Source of the DNA: an uncultured Clostridia bacterium
GTDB taxonomy: Bacteria; Bacillota; Clostridia; Christensenellales; Borkfalkiaceae
Reading direction: 5' to 3'
Assembly: GCA_944338165.1 (NCBI GenBank)
Contig: CALVLN010000008.1
Span: forward strand, 1-50,542
Length of the DNA stretch: 50,542 nucleotides
Below, in pieces: positions 41,271 through 49,014 of this stretch. The notes under the pieces are model-generated. The model was not told the DNA's origin. It saw only the letters and a list, made by a program, of their open reading frames with translations, and searched no databases. Within the stretch, counting starts at the first letter, position 1. Each line of letters starts with the position of its first letter. Position numbers and translations under genes: made by a program.

Positions 41271-41309
41271 CGAAAAGCGCAAAACGGAGACCCCGTTCCG
41301 CGCTTTTCG
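41271..41309 (+). other. Intercistronic hairpin between dnaK and dnaJ
   Basis: CGAAAAGCGC (41271-41280) pairs with GCGCTTTTCG (41300-41309) and AACGG pairs with CCGTT inside. No U tract follows, so it is more likely a 3'-protecting or processing stem that keeps dnaK above dnaJ. Confidence 0.55.
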
Positions 41310-41346
41310 GCGTCTTTCGGGCAGACGTAAGCGATAAGGTAACGTT

Positions 41347-42489
41347 ATGGCAGAGAAGAAAGATTATTATGCGATCCTCGGCGTGAGCAAGACGGCGACG
41401 GAGGAGGAGATCAAGGCGGCATATAAAAGGCTGGTCAAACAGTACCACCCGGACCTTCACCCCGGCGACAAGCTCGCGGCGGAGAAATTCAAGGAGATCA
41501 ACGAAGCGAACGAGGTCCTCTCGGATAAACAGAAGCGCGCCGCGTACGATTACGAGCGCGAACATCCGGGTATGGGCGGTGCGGGCGGCTTCGGCGGGTT
41601 CGGCGGCGGCTTCAGCGGCTTCGGCGGCTTCGGCGATATTTTCGACAGCATCTTTCAGGGCTTCGGCGGGTCCGCGTCCGTGCAGCGCGATACGACGGGC
41701 GAGGACATCCAGCGCGAGATGACGCTCTCGTTCATGGACGCCGCCAAGGGCTGCACCAAGGAATTTACCTATATGCGCAACGAGCCTTGTCCCACCTGCC
41801 GCGGCACGGGCGCAAAAAACGGGACCGCATATAAAACGTGTTCCAAGTGCGGCGGCAAGGGGCAGGTCCGCTTCACGCAGGAGACCATGTTCGGCAGGAC
41901 GGTGCGCGTAGGCGTCTGCCCCGATTGCGGCGGCAGCGGCAAGATCATCACCGATAAATGCCCCGACTGCAAGGGCAGGGGCTATCAGCGCAAAGAAACG
42001 CGCGTCACGCTCAACATCCCCGCCGGCGTGGACAACAATTCCTATATGAAGAAGCGCGGGTACGGTCAGGCGAGCACGACGGGCGGCCCTGCGGGCGACC
42101 TCATCGTGGTGTTCCGCATCGAACCGCACAGGATCTTCCAGCGCAAGAACATGGATCTTTACGTCGATCTTCCCATCCCGTTTGCGACGGCCGCGCTCGG
42201 CGGGACGGTCAAAGTTCCCGACATCGACGATGCGTTCGATTATCAGATCCCGGAAGGGACGCAGTCGGGGACGACCTTCCTCATCCGCGGCAAGGGCATC
42301 CGGACGCACGGCGGCGCCGGCAACCTGTATTTGCGCGTGTTCGTGGAGGTGCCCACAAAGCTCACCCGCGAACAGAAAAAACAGATCGAGGACGCGCGTT
42401 CCGCCTTTGACGTAAGGCAGTACGACAAGGCGAAGAAGTACGCCGACAACATGAGCGCGCTTTACGGCGTGGATCCGTACAAAAAATAA
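41347..42489 (+). CDS. dnaJ: Chaperone DnaJ (Hsp40)
   Basis: The 380-residue co-chaperone has a J domain with HPD at 34-36, and a Gly/Phe-rich stretch (about 77-112). Four zinc motifs are present: CPTCRGTG, CSKCGGKG, CPDCGGSG and CPDCKGRG. The C-terminal substrate-binding domains include GDLIVVFRIEPH and FDYQIPEGTQSGTTFLIRGKG. A full-length type A DnaJ. SD AAGGTAACG is modest. A strong terminator follows, separating the chaperone operon from prmA. Confidence 0.96.
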   Translation: MAEKKDYYAILGVSKTATEEEIKAAYKRLVKQYHPDLHPGDKLAAEKFKEINEANEVLSDKQKRAAYDYEREHPGMGGAGGFGGFGGGFSGFGGFGDIFDSIFQGFGGSASVQRDTTGEDIQREMTLSFMDAAKGCTKEFTYMRNEPCPTCRGTGAKNGTAYKTCSKCGGKGQVRFTQETMFGRTVRVGVCPDCGGSGKIITDKCPDCKGRGYQRKETRVTLNIPAGVDNNSYMKKRGYGQASTTGGPAGDLIVVFRIEPHRIFQRKNMDLYVDLPIPFATAALGGTVKVPDIDDAFDYQIPEGTQSGTTFLIRGKGIRTHGGAGNLYLRVFVEVPTKLTREQKKQIEDARSAFDVRQYDKAKKYADNMSALYGVDPYKK

Positions 42490-42496
42490 ACGCATG

Positions 42497-42526
42497 CGCC
42501 CCGCGGCGACCCCGCGGGGCGTTTTT
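42497..42526 (+). terminator. Terminator after dnaJ
   Basis: CGCCCCGCGG, loop CGACC, CCGCGGGGCG, then five T. Confidence 0.85.
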
Positions 42527-42643
42527 CTATATCCCGTACATGGTGCCGCCTTTGTCTGGCTTGCACAGCGGAGATGCGGACATGGCTGCGCGCGTGCCGC
42601 GGAAAAGGCGGGCATGCAGGCGGGGCGCGCGGAGAAAAAGAGC

Positions 42644-42672
42644 TTGACTTTCCGCCGCACAGCTTATATAAT
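42644..42672 (+). promoter_or_regulatory. Promoter placing the start site on the prmA ATG
   Basis: TTGACT (42644-42649), 17 bases, perfect TATAAT (42667-42672). Seven bases further is the A of the prmA start codon. Confidence 0.75.
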
Positions 42673-42678
42673 AAAGGC

Positions 42679-43626
42679 ATGAAATACGTGGAACTTACCG
42701 TACATACCACCACGGAGGCGAGCGAGCTCGTCGCCGACGTCATGTGGAACCACACGTCCTACGGCGTGACCGTATGCGACGCCGCCGATATCATCGCCCT
42801 GCAAAAGGATTCCACCATCTTTTGGGATTACATGGACGAATCCCTGGAGCGGGCCCCGCGCGGCGACGTGCTCGTCAAGTGCTATCTGGGGACGGACGCC
42901 GCCGAAAAGACGGTGCCCTGCATCATGCGCGAGATCGCTGCCTGCAAGGAGCGCAGCGGCGGGGAGATCGAGTTCGGCACGCTGGAGGAAGTCAAGCGGG
43001 AGATCGAGGGGGACGACTGGATCGAAGTGTGGAAAAAGCATTTCCGCCCCATCCCGCTCGGCCGCATCGTGGTCGTGCCCGAATGGATCGCCTATGAAAG
43101 AAAACCGGGCGAAGAGCTCGTATTGCTCGATTCCAATATGGCGTTCGGCACGGGCGAGCACGAAACGACGTCCATGTGCGTGGAGCTCATGCAGGAGTAC
43201 TTGCGCGAGGGCGATACGGTCATCGACGTGGGCTGCGGCAGCGGGATCCTCGGGATCGCCGCGTTGAAGCTGGGCGCCGGAAAAGCGTATCTTACCGATA
43301 TCGACACCATCGCCGTGGAAAGCGCCCTGCACAACTGTGCGCTCAACGGCGTTTCCGGACGGGCGGTCGTCGCCCATTCCCATCTCTTGGAGGACGCGGA
43401 GATCTGCGGCGATCTCATGCTCGCAAACATCACGGCGGAAGTGCTTTGTCTGCTTGCGCCGTCCATCCCGAAAAATCTTAAAAGCGAGGGCGTGCTGATC
43501 TTAAGCGGCATCATCGAAAGCCGCCTTGCCATGGTGCGCGAGGCATATGCTGCCGTCGGCATGACGGCGGTGCGGGAACGCCGCAAAGGCGAGTGGTATG
43601 CGCTCGTCCTCAAAAAGCGCGCCTGA
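42679..43626 (+). CDS. prmA: Ribosomal protein L11 methyltransferase
   Basis: The 315-residue SAM-dependent enzyme trimethylates ribosomal protein L11. The N-terminal recognition domain opens MKYVELTVHTTTEASELVADVMW, a conserved PrmA start that fixes the initiation codon. Then come the linker WKKHFRPIPLGRIVVVPEW, LLDSNMAFGTGEHETTSMC, the SAM motif VIDVGCGSGILGIAAL and LANITAEVLCLLAP. No SD would be present on the mRNA predicted from the promoter. It leads prmA-rsmE-mtaB-HIT. Confidence 0.95.
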   Translation: MKYVELTVHTTTEASELVADVMWNHTSYGVTVCDAADIIALQKDSTIFWDYMDESLERAPRGDVLVKCYLGTDAAEKTVPCIMREIAACKERSGGEIEFGTLEEVKREIEGDDWIEVWKKHFRPIPLGRIVVVPEWIAYERKPGEELVLLDSNMAFGTGEHETTSMCVELMQEYLREGDTVIDVGCGSGILGIAALKLGAGKAYLTDIDTIAVESALHNCALNGVSGRAVVAHSHLLEDAEICGDLMLANITAEVLCLLAPSIPKNLKSEGVLILSGIIESRLAMVREAYAAVGMTAVRERRKGEWYALVLKKRA

Positions 43627-43652
43627 CGGCGCTGAGATACAAGGAGCTGGCC

Positions 43653-44369
43653 ATGTCCGCACCAAAACGCTTTTTTATCCCGTCCGTTTCGGAGGAGACC
43701 ATTCTCACGGGCGAAGAATACCGCCATGCCAAGAACGTCCTGCGCCTGCGCGAGGGGGACGAAGTCACGCTGTTTGACGGCAGCGGCGCGGAATATTCCG
43801 GCATCGTTGCCCGCACGGAAAAGGGCAGCATGACCGTACACGTGGTGGGCCGCAGCGTATCCGATAAAGATCCGCGGGCAGACGTATGCCTGCTCGTCGG
43901 GGCGCTCAAGGGGGATAAAACGGAACTCGTCGTGCAGAAGGCGACGGAGCTCGGCGTCTCGCGCGTCGTCGTTTTCTCCTCCCGTTACTGCGCGGCTTAT
44001 TGCAACGAGAACAAACTTCTGCGCCTCAACAAGGTCGCGCACGAGGCGGCAAAGCAATGCCTGCGCGCCACCGTGCCCGAGGTCGCGTATTCCGGGTCGC
44101 TTGCGGAGGCGCTCGCCTCTGCGGCCGGATACCGCAACAAATTGTTTGCCTGTGAATTTGCGGAAAAAAGCGGGGCGGATCTTGCTTCGCTCGAGGGGAG
44201 CTGTGCGCTCGTCGTCGGCAGCGAGGGCGGTTTTTCCGAGGAGGAATTTGCGCTCGCGCAAGACATGGGGTATGCGCCCGTCACGCTGGGCAAGCGTATC
44301 CTGCGTGCGGAGACGGCGGCGATCGCGCTTTTGTCCGTCGTCATGTTCGCCCTGGGAGAACTCGGATGA
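43653..44369 (+). CDS. rsmE: 16S rRNA m3U1498 methyltransferase
   Basis: This 238-residue SPOUT-class enzyme methylates U1498 of 16S rRNA. The N-terminal PUA-like part contains YRHAKNVLRLREGDEVTLFDGSG. The trefoil-knot C-terminus has KGDKTELVVQKATELGV, VVGSEGGFSEEEF and LGKRILRAETAAI, all RsmE signatures. ATG 43653 has AAGGAG. It overlaps mtaB by four bases (ATGA). Confidence 0.95.
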   Translation: MSAPKRFFIPSVSEETILTGEEYRHAKNVLRLREGDEVTLFDGSGAEYSGIVARTEKGSMTVHVVGRSVSDKDPRADVCLLVGALKGDKTELVVQKATELGVSRVVVFSSRYCAAYCNENKLLRLNKVAHEAAKQCLRATVPEVAYSGSLAEALASAAGYRNKLFACEFAEKSGADLASLEGSCALVVGSEGGFSEEEFALAQDMGYAPVTLGKRILRAETAAIALLSVVMFALGELG

Positions 44370-45616
44370 AGGCGTGCGTCTTTACGCTCGGCTGTAAGGT
44401 CAACGAGGTGGAAAGTCAGTCGCTCCTGCGCGGCCTTGCGGACATGGGGTATGAAGTGACGGACTCGCTCGGTTACGCCGACGTGTATATCCTGAACAGC
44501 TGCGCGGTCACGGCGGAGGCCGAGCGCAAGAGCCGCCAGGCGGTGGCGCGCATGCGTAAGTTCAATCCGCAGGCGCCCGTGCTCGTCTGCGGCTGCGCTT
44601 CGCGCAATCATCCGCAGGATTTTTTGGGCAAGGAGGGGGTGACCGTCGTCACGGGCACCGAGCGCAAGCAGCGGCTGCTCTCCCTGCTCGGCGCGCGGGG
44701 ACTGTATCCCGACGCGGGGGAGCGCGAATTTTGCGAGATGCCGCCGCCGCAGCGCAGCGGCACGCGCGCCTTTCTGCGCATCCAGGACGGCTGCAACAAT
44801 TTTTGTTCCTATTGCATCATTCCCTATCTTCGCGGCAGGACGCGTTCCCGCGCGGCGGAAAAAATACGGGAGGAGGCGCTCGCCTCCGGCGCGGGGGAGA
44901 TCGTCCTCACCGGCATCGATATTTCTTCCTATCGCGACGGCGGACGCGATCTCGGCGACCTTCTCACGCTTCTTTCTTCCGTGCCCGCGCGCATCCGCCT
45001 GGGTTCGCTGGAGGCGGGGATCGTCAGCGAGGCGTTTTTGGAGAAGATGAAGGCGGCGGGCAACTGCGCGCAGCACTTTCACCTCTCGCTGCAGAGCGGT
45101 TCGAGCGCGGTGTTGCGGAAGATGAACCGCCATTACACGCGGGAGGAATATCTCGCCTGCTGCGAGCGCATCTACCGCGTCTTTCCGGACGCCGCCATCA
45201 CCACCGACGTCATCGTCGGGTTTCCCACGGAGACGGAGGCGGATTTTTTGCAATCGCTCTCCATCGTGCGGGAAGCGGGGTTTGCCCATGTGCACGTCTT
45301 TCCCTATTCCCCGCGCGAAGGGACGGCGGCGGCCAGACTCCCCGACCTTCCCGCGGAAGTCAAGCGGTCGCGCGCTGCCCGGCTCATGCAGGCCGCGGCG
45401 GAGGCGGAACGCGGTTATCTCACCCGGTTTCTCGGGCGCGAGGCAGAAGTTTTGTTTGAAGAAGAGGGCGGCTATACGTCCAATTACATCCGCGCCTATG
45501 CGGCGGGCGCGCGCGAAGGCGCTTTCTGCCGCGTCAGGCTCACTGCATTGCAAAACGACGGCATGAAAGCCGAAATTCTGGAGGAATTATCATATGGAAA
45601 CCTGCATCTTCTGTAA
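44366..45616 (+). CDS. mtaB: tRNA t6A methylthiotransferase MtaB
   Basis: This 416-residue radical-SAM enzyme converts t6A37 to ms2t6A37 in tRNA. The N-terminal UPF0004 domain supplies three cysteines for the second Fe-S cluster (TLGCKVN, LNSCAV and VCGCASR). The radical-SAM triad is in QDGCNNFCSYCIIPYLRGR. TTDVIVGFPTETEADF and the C-terminal TRAM region complete the family order. The TLGCKVN opening separates MtaB from MiaB. Translationally coupled to rsmE; overlaps the HIT gene by 23 bases. Confidence 0.94.
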   Translation: MKACVFTLGCKVNEVESQSLLRGLADMGYEVTDSLGYADVYILNSCAVTAEAERKSRQAVARMRKFNPQAPVLVCGCASRNHPQDFLGKEGVTVVTGTERKQRLLSLLGARGLYPDAGEREFCEMPPPQRSGTRAFLRIQDGCNNFCSYCIIPYLRGRTRSRAAEKIREEALASGAGEIVLTGIDISSYRDGGRDLGDLLTLLSSVPARIRLGSLEAGIVSEAFLEKMKAAGNCAQHFHLSLQSGSSAVLRKMNRHYTREEYLACCERIYRVFPDAAITTDVIVGFPTETEADFLQSLSIVREAGFAHVHVFPYSPREGTAAARLPDLPAEVKRSRAARLMQAAAEAERGYLTRFLGREAEVLFEEEGGYTSNYIRAYAAGAREGAFCRVRLTALQNDGMKAEILEELSYGNLHLL

Positions 45617-45929
45617 GATCCTGGCGGGGGAGATCCCCTCCTCAAAGGTGTACGAGACGGAGGAGCTCCTCGTCTTTCGGGATATCTCTCCCAAGGCGAA
45701 GATCCATCTGCTCTGCATCCCCAAGGAACATTTTGCCCGCCTCACCGAGCTTGACGACCGCCGCGAAGCGCTGCTTGCGCGCATGATGCGCACCATTGCC
45801 GAGCATCACGCCGAGTGGGGGCTTGCGGACGGCTACCGCCTCATCATCAACCAGGGCGAAGCGGCGGGTCAGAGCGTACAGCACCTGCACATCCACATTC
45901 TCGGCGGCGAACCGCTGCCCTGGGAGTAA
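45594..45929 (+). CDS. HIT-family nucleotide hydrolase (HinT-like)
   Basis: This 111-residue protein has the histidine triad QHLHIHILGG (H97, H99, H101). It also has the N-terminal CIFCKILAGEIPSSKVYE, whose CxxC resembles the zinc site of many bacterial HIT proteins. The family hydrolyses AMP-lysine and related phosphoramidates. It is the last gene of the prmA operon, starting inside mtaB with GGAGGAATTATC upstream, and is followed by a strong terminator. Cytoplasmic. Confidence 0.94.
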   Translation: METCIFCKILAGEIPSSKVYETEELLVFRDISPKAKIHLLCIPKEHFARLTELDDRREALLARMMRTIAEHHAEWGLADGYRLIINQGEAAGQSVQHLHIHILGGEPLPWE

Positions 45930-45946
45930 GGGATCCCGCATAAAAG

Positions 45947-45969
45947 CACGGCTGAGGCCGTGTTTTTTT
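45947..45969 (+). terminator. Terminator after the HIT gene
   Basis: CACGGC, loop TGAG, GCCGTG, then seven T. Confidence 0.9.
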
Positions 45970-46042
45970 GTCGCCTTTTATCCGCAAAATGGGTATAAAA
46001 ACGCCGCGCTGCGGCAATCATCGTGCGCAGAAGGAGGCGTTT

Positions 46043-46471
46043 ATGCGGAAATTTCTGCGCGCGGCGGCGTCTGCACTCTGCATCGTCCTGACCTGCGCCT
46101 GCGCCGTCGGCGCCTACGCGCTCTTCCATACGCCCGTGTTCCGCGGGGCAGACCGATACTTTTTTTCTGCGGAAGCGTCCTCGTCGTCGGCGTGCGTCTC
46201 TTCGGACGATCCCGTCTTCGGGAAGCTGCTGCTCGGGCGCGTGGCGGGGGAGAGCGCCGTATATACGGGCAACAGGTACCTGCAGCTGAAGGAGGAATTC
46301 GGGGCGACGCTGCTGTTTTGCGAGCGCGCCTGCGGCGTCAGCAACTATTATCTGTATTCGCCGAAACTCAAGCATGCTGTGTATCTGAACGGGCACGCCG
46401 TCAACCTGCACATCGCCGTGCGCGGGGATACGACCGCGGCGGGGACGCCGCTCATCTTCGGCGGATTTTAA
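46043..46471 (+). CDS. Exported small protein, possibly YwmB-like
   Basis: This 142-residue protein has an N-terminal basic and hydrophobic segment (about 4-28) that serves as signal peptide or anchor; LTCAC could be a weak lipobox. The mature part ends in VNLHIAVRGDTTAAGTPLIFGGF, and the spacing GVSNYYLYSPKLKHAV upstream resembles the C-terminal half of the YwmB family of spore-former envelope proteins. In Bacillus, ywmB lies near spoIID and spoIIQ, and here a SpoIIQ-like gene follows, which supports but does not prove the match. It is shorter than YwmB. ATG 46043 has AAGGAGG. Confidence 0.45.
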   Translation: MRKFLRAAASALCIVLTCACAVGAYALFHTPVFRGADRYFFSAEASSSSACVSSDDPVFGKLLLGRVAGESAVYTGNRYLQLKEEFGATLLFCERACGVSNYYLYSPKLKHAVYLNGHAVNLHIAVRGDTTAAGTPLIFGGF

Positions 46472-46546
46472 ATTTTTCCGCCGTGCAGGTATAGGCGGCG
46501 GAAAAACGGGCAATCATCTGTCTATCAAATTCGGAGGTCAACGGAA

Positions 46547-47167
46547 ATGAAGGATAACGCAACAGGAAAAAAGAGAGCGCTGTATTATGCCATCCTCGCC
46601 GTCAGCGTCCTGCTCCTCACCGCGGCGACCGTACTTACGGTCTACTTTGCGGCGGGCGGGAACAAGGAAACGCTCGACACCGGGGACAAGCCGCAGGAAC
46701 AGCCGGACGAGGATAAGGATCCCGACGAACCTGGCGACCCTACGGGCGGCGATGCGACGCAGTTCGTCAACCCCATGTCCGAGGTCACGGTGACAAGCGG
46801 GTTCGGTTTCTACCACAATCAGACGCTGGGCTGGTTCTACGAGCACGAGGGGCTGGATCTTTCCGCGGCAGCGGGGACGCCCGTCGTCGCCATGGCGGAC
46901 GGCACGGTGGAAAGCATCTCCACGGACGAAGTCAACGGGACGCAGATCGTCCTCGATCACGGCGACGGGCTGAAGACGCTTTATCGGTTCGTCACCGCGC
47001 AGGAAGGCCTGGAGGCGGGCGACAGCGTCAAGCAGGGCGAGACCATCGCCTCGGTTTCCGAAGCGACGGGCAACGAGTATAAGGACGGGGCGCATCTGCA
47101 CCTTGAAGTCATGCTCGACGGCGCCAACGTCGATCCCACGGAATATCTCATCCTCGGCGAAAAGTAA
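46547..47167 (+). CDS. SpoIIQ-like M23 (LytM) peptidase-domain protein
   Basis: This 206-residue protein has a single N-terminal membrane helix (about 12-35), an acidic Asp/Pro/Glu linker (about 40-70) and a LytM domain. The zinc ligands are intact: H100 and D104 in HEGLDLSA and H183/H185 in GAHLHLEV. Clostridial SpoIIQ keeps these residues while Bacillus SpoIIQ has lost one, so the clostridial type fits. In sporulation SpoIIQ faces SpoIIIAH across the intermembrane space to form a channel. A vegetative wall hydrolase is the alternative. SD GGAGGTC lies about 13 bases from the ATG. Confidence 0.7.
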   Translation: MKDNATGKKRALYYAILAVSVLLLTAATVLTVYFAAGGNKETLDTGDKPQEQPDEDKDPDEPGDPTGGDATQFVNPMSEVTVTSGFGFYHNQTLGWFYEHEGLDLSAAAGTPVVAMADGTVESISTDEVNGTQIVLDHGDGLKTLYRFVTAQEGLEAGDSVKQGETIASVSEATGNEYKDGAHLHLEVMLDGANVDPTEYLILGEK

Positions 47168-47177
47168 CGGCAAAAAA

Positions 47178-47199
47178 GGGCGCATCCGCGCCCTTTTTT
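47178..47199 (+). terminator. Terminator after the M23 gene
   Basis: GGGCGC, loop ATCC, GCGCCC, then six T, flanked by six A upstream. Confidence 0.85.
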
Positions 47200-47257
47200 C
47201 GTTGCCGCATATCCTGCATGTCTCCGCGCATATAGTTGTAGGGACGGGAGGGAAGGT

Positions 47258-48694
47258 ATGAAGAAACGGGCATTGGGGATGGCTTTGCTGCTCGCCGTGG
47301 CGGCAGCCTGTACGGCAGGATGCGCGCCCGCAGGGGAAGCGCGCACGGATTATTTTATCGCGGCGGAATATTTCCCCGAAACGCGCACGCTGGAAGCGGA
47401 TATGACGGTGCGCGTCTGCAATACGGGCGAGGAAGCGTACGACGTGCTCCCGTTTGCGCTTTACGCCAACGCATACCGCGAAGGCGCGGCGGACAAGGCG
47501 GTTTCCGACCTGTACGCCCCGTCGGCGTATTATGCGGGGGAAAGCTACGGCGGTTTTACGCTGTTAGGCGGGGAAGGCGCCGCGTTTTCCGTCGGCGGGA
47601 CGGACGAAAACCTCCTGTATGCCCGCCTGAGCGCGCCCCTGTTTCCCGGCGAGACGGCGGAGCTTGATATGACGTTCCGGGTCACGCTTGCCGCCGTCGA
47701 GCATCGTCTCGGCGCCGGGAAAAATACGGTCAATCTCTCCTATTTTTATCCGCAGCTGTGCGCCCGCGGGGAAACGGGATGGCTGGAATATGCCTGTTCC
47801 CCGATCGGCGACCCGTTCGTCTTTCCCTGCGCCGATTATACCGTTGAACTCACGCTTCCCGCCGGGTGGGAGGCGGCTTCGGCGGGGGAGATATCGTCGG
47901 TCACGCAAAACGGCAAGACGACATACCATGTAGTGTCGGAGAACGTGCGGGACTGCGCGTTCGTCCTCGGAAAAGAAAAACATACGCTCACCCGCACGGA
48001 GGGCGGGGTGACGGTCGAATGCTGCGCCTTCGGAAGCGAACCGTCCGAGGATGCGCTCGCCGTGGCGGCGGAAAGCCTCGCCTGGTACGGCCGCACGTTC
48101 GGGGCGTATCAGAAGACGCGCTACGTCGTCGTGCAGACGGATCTCGCGGAGGGCGGAATGGAGTACTCGGGCATGGCCATGTACGCGTCTTCTTTGCATA
48201 GGGAGGCGCTCATGCAGGCCGTTGCCCACGAGACGGCGCACCAATGGTGGTATGCGTCCGTCGGCAGCGACCAGACCGCCCATGCCTGGATGGACGAGGG
48301 GCTTGCAGAATATTCCGCCGCGCTCTTCTTTCAGGCATGTCCGCAGTTCGGCATTTCCGGGACGGACATGGTAGCGGGTGCCGAATCGGCATACCGCGCA
48401 TATTTTTCCGTATCCGCCCAGCTCGGCGGCGCCGATACGCGCATGGATCGCCCACTGCGGGAGTATTCCGGTGAATACGAATACGAAAATATCGCCTATC
48501 GCAAGGGCATGCTTTTGTTTGACCGTCTGAAAAGCTATCTCGGAGACAAGCGGTTTTTTGAGGGGCTTTCCCGCTATGCGGGGGAATATGCGGGCGGGAT
48601 CGCGTCCCCGGACGCGCTTGCCGGCTGTTTCCGCGGCGCACCGGAGGCGGGGCCGCTCATCCGGTCGTTCACGGAAGGAAAGTGCATCATCTGA
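47258..48694 (+). CDS. M1-family metallopeptidase lipoprotein
   Basis: This 478-residue protein has a signal peptide ending in the lipobox TAGC (Cys22). A beta-rich N-terminal domain is followed by a thermolysin-like zinc site: HETAHQWW at 324-331 and, 18 residues after the second histidine, E347 in WMDEGLAEY. The substrate-binding motif GGMEYSGM (299-306) takes the place of the GxMEN exopeptidase motif. Family knowledge suggests an aminopeptidase on the outer face of the membrane, trimming peptides. It is much shorter than PepN because the C-terminal helical domain is reduced. It has a GGGAGGGAAGG SD and is followed by the corA leader region. Confidence 0.88.
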   Translation: MKKRALGMALLLAVAAACTAGCAPAGEARTDYFIAAEYFPETRTLEADMTVRVCNTGEEAYDVLPFALYANAYREGAADKAVSDLYAPSAYYAGESYGGFTLLGGEGAAFSVGGTDENLLYARLSAPLFPGETAELDMTFRVTLAAVEHRLGAGKNTVNLSYFYPQLCARGETGWLEYACSPIGDPFVFPCADYTVELTLPAGWEAASAGEISSVTQNGKTTYHVVSENVRDCAFVLGKEKHTLTRTEGGVTVECCAFGSEPSEDALAVAAESLAWYGRTFGAYQKTRYVVVQTDLAEGGMEYSGMAMYASSLHREALMQAVAHETAHQWWYASVGSDQTAHAWMDEGLAEYSAALFFQACPQFGISGTDMVAGAESAYRAYFSVSAQLGGADTRMDRPLREYSGEYEYENIAYRKGMLLFDRLKSYLGDKRFFEGLSRYAGEYAGGIASPDALAGCFRGAPEAGPLIRSFTEGKCII

Positions 48695-48783
48695 CGGCAG
48701 ATACGGCGGGAGAAAGACGGTTTCTCTAAAAAGAACGCGCGCACGCGCGCGTAGATTTTTCTCGTTTTTCCCCCGCAAAACAG

Positions 48784-48812
48784 TTGCCAAAGCGCGCGGG
48801 AGCGATTATAAT
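48784..48812 (+). promoter_or_regulatory. Promoter of the corA leader
   Basis: TTGCCA (48784-48789), 17 bases, TATAAT (48807-48812). The predicted start is near 48819, leaving a leader of nearly 200 bases before corA. Confidence 0.75.
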
Positions 48813-48844
48813 AAAGGGGTACGAAATCTTTTGAGGAGTGCATC

Positions 48845-48904
48845 ATGGACGCAGGCCCAAACAACCGATGTGACGCAGCGAAGAAGGATCTCCTGTGCAT
48901 CTGA
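48845..48904 (+). CDS. Putative corA leader peptide
   Basis: A 19-codon ORF, MDAGPNNRCDAAKKDLLCI, with the strong SD TGAGGAG seven to eight bases before the ATG and its own promoter 33 bases upstream. It is too short for a stable protein and sits in front of an intrinsic terminator and corA, the layout of an attenuation leader peptide. Its last codons (CTG TGC ATC TGA) contain CTGTGC, which can pair with GCACAG in the terminator. A ribosome reaching the stop codon would cover that pairing and let the terminator form. Mg2+-sensing leader peptides are known for Salmonella mgtA and corA, but no sequence similarity is claimed. Confidence 0.5.
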   Translation: MDAGPNNRCDAAKKDLLCI

Positions 48905-48945
48905 CCGCAGAATGAAAGACGGCTGACCCGTTTTGGCATTTCCGG

Positions 48946-48974
48946 ACGCACAGAGGTTTTTCTGTGCGTTTTTT
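48946..48974 (+). terminator. Attenuator terminator in the corA leader
   Basis: ACGCACAGA (48946-48954) pairs with TCTGTGCGT (48961-48969), then a run of T (48969-48974). A second hairpin TTGCCCG/CGGGCAA (48976-48991) follows, ending 10 bases before the corA SD. GCACAG (48948-48953) can alternatively pair with CTGTGC at 48893-48898. Confidence 0.75.
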
Positions 48975-49014
48975 CTTGCCCGTTCGGGCAAATCAACGAA
49001 AGGCGGAAATGCTT

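Noticed and set aside
48813..49008. M-box (ykoK) magnesium riboswitch upstream of corA
   Set aside because: The conserved M-box sequence blocks are not seen; the leader instead contains a short ORF and a simple terminator.
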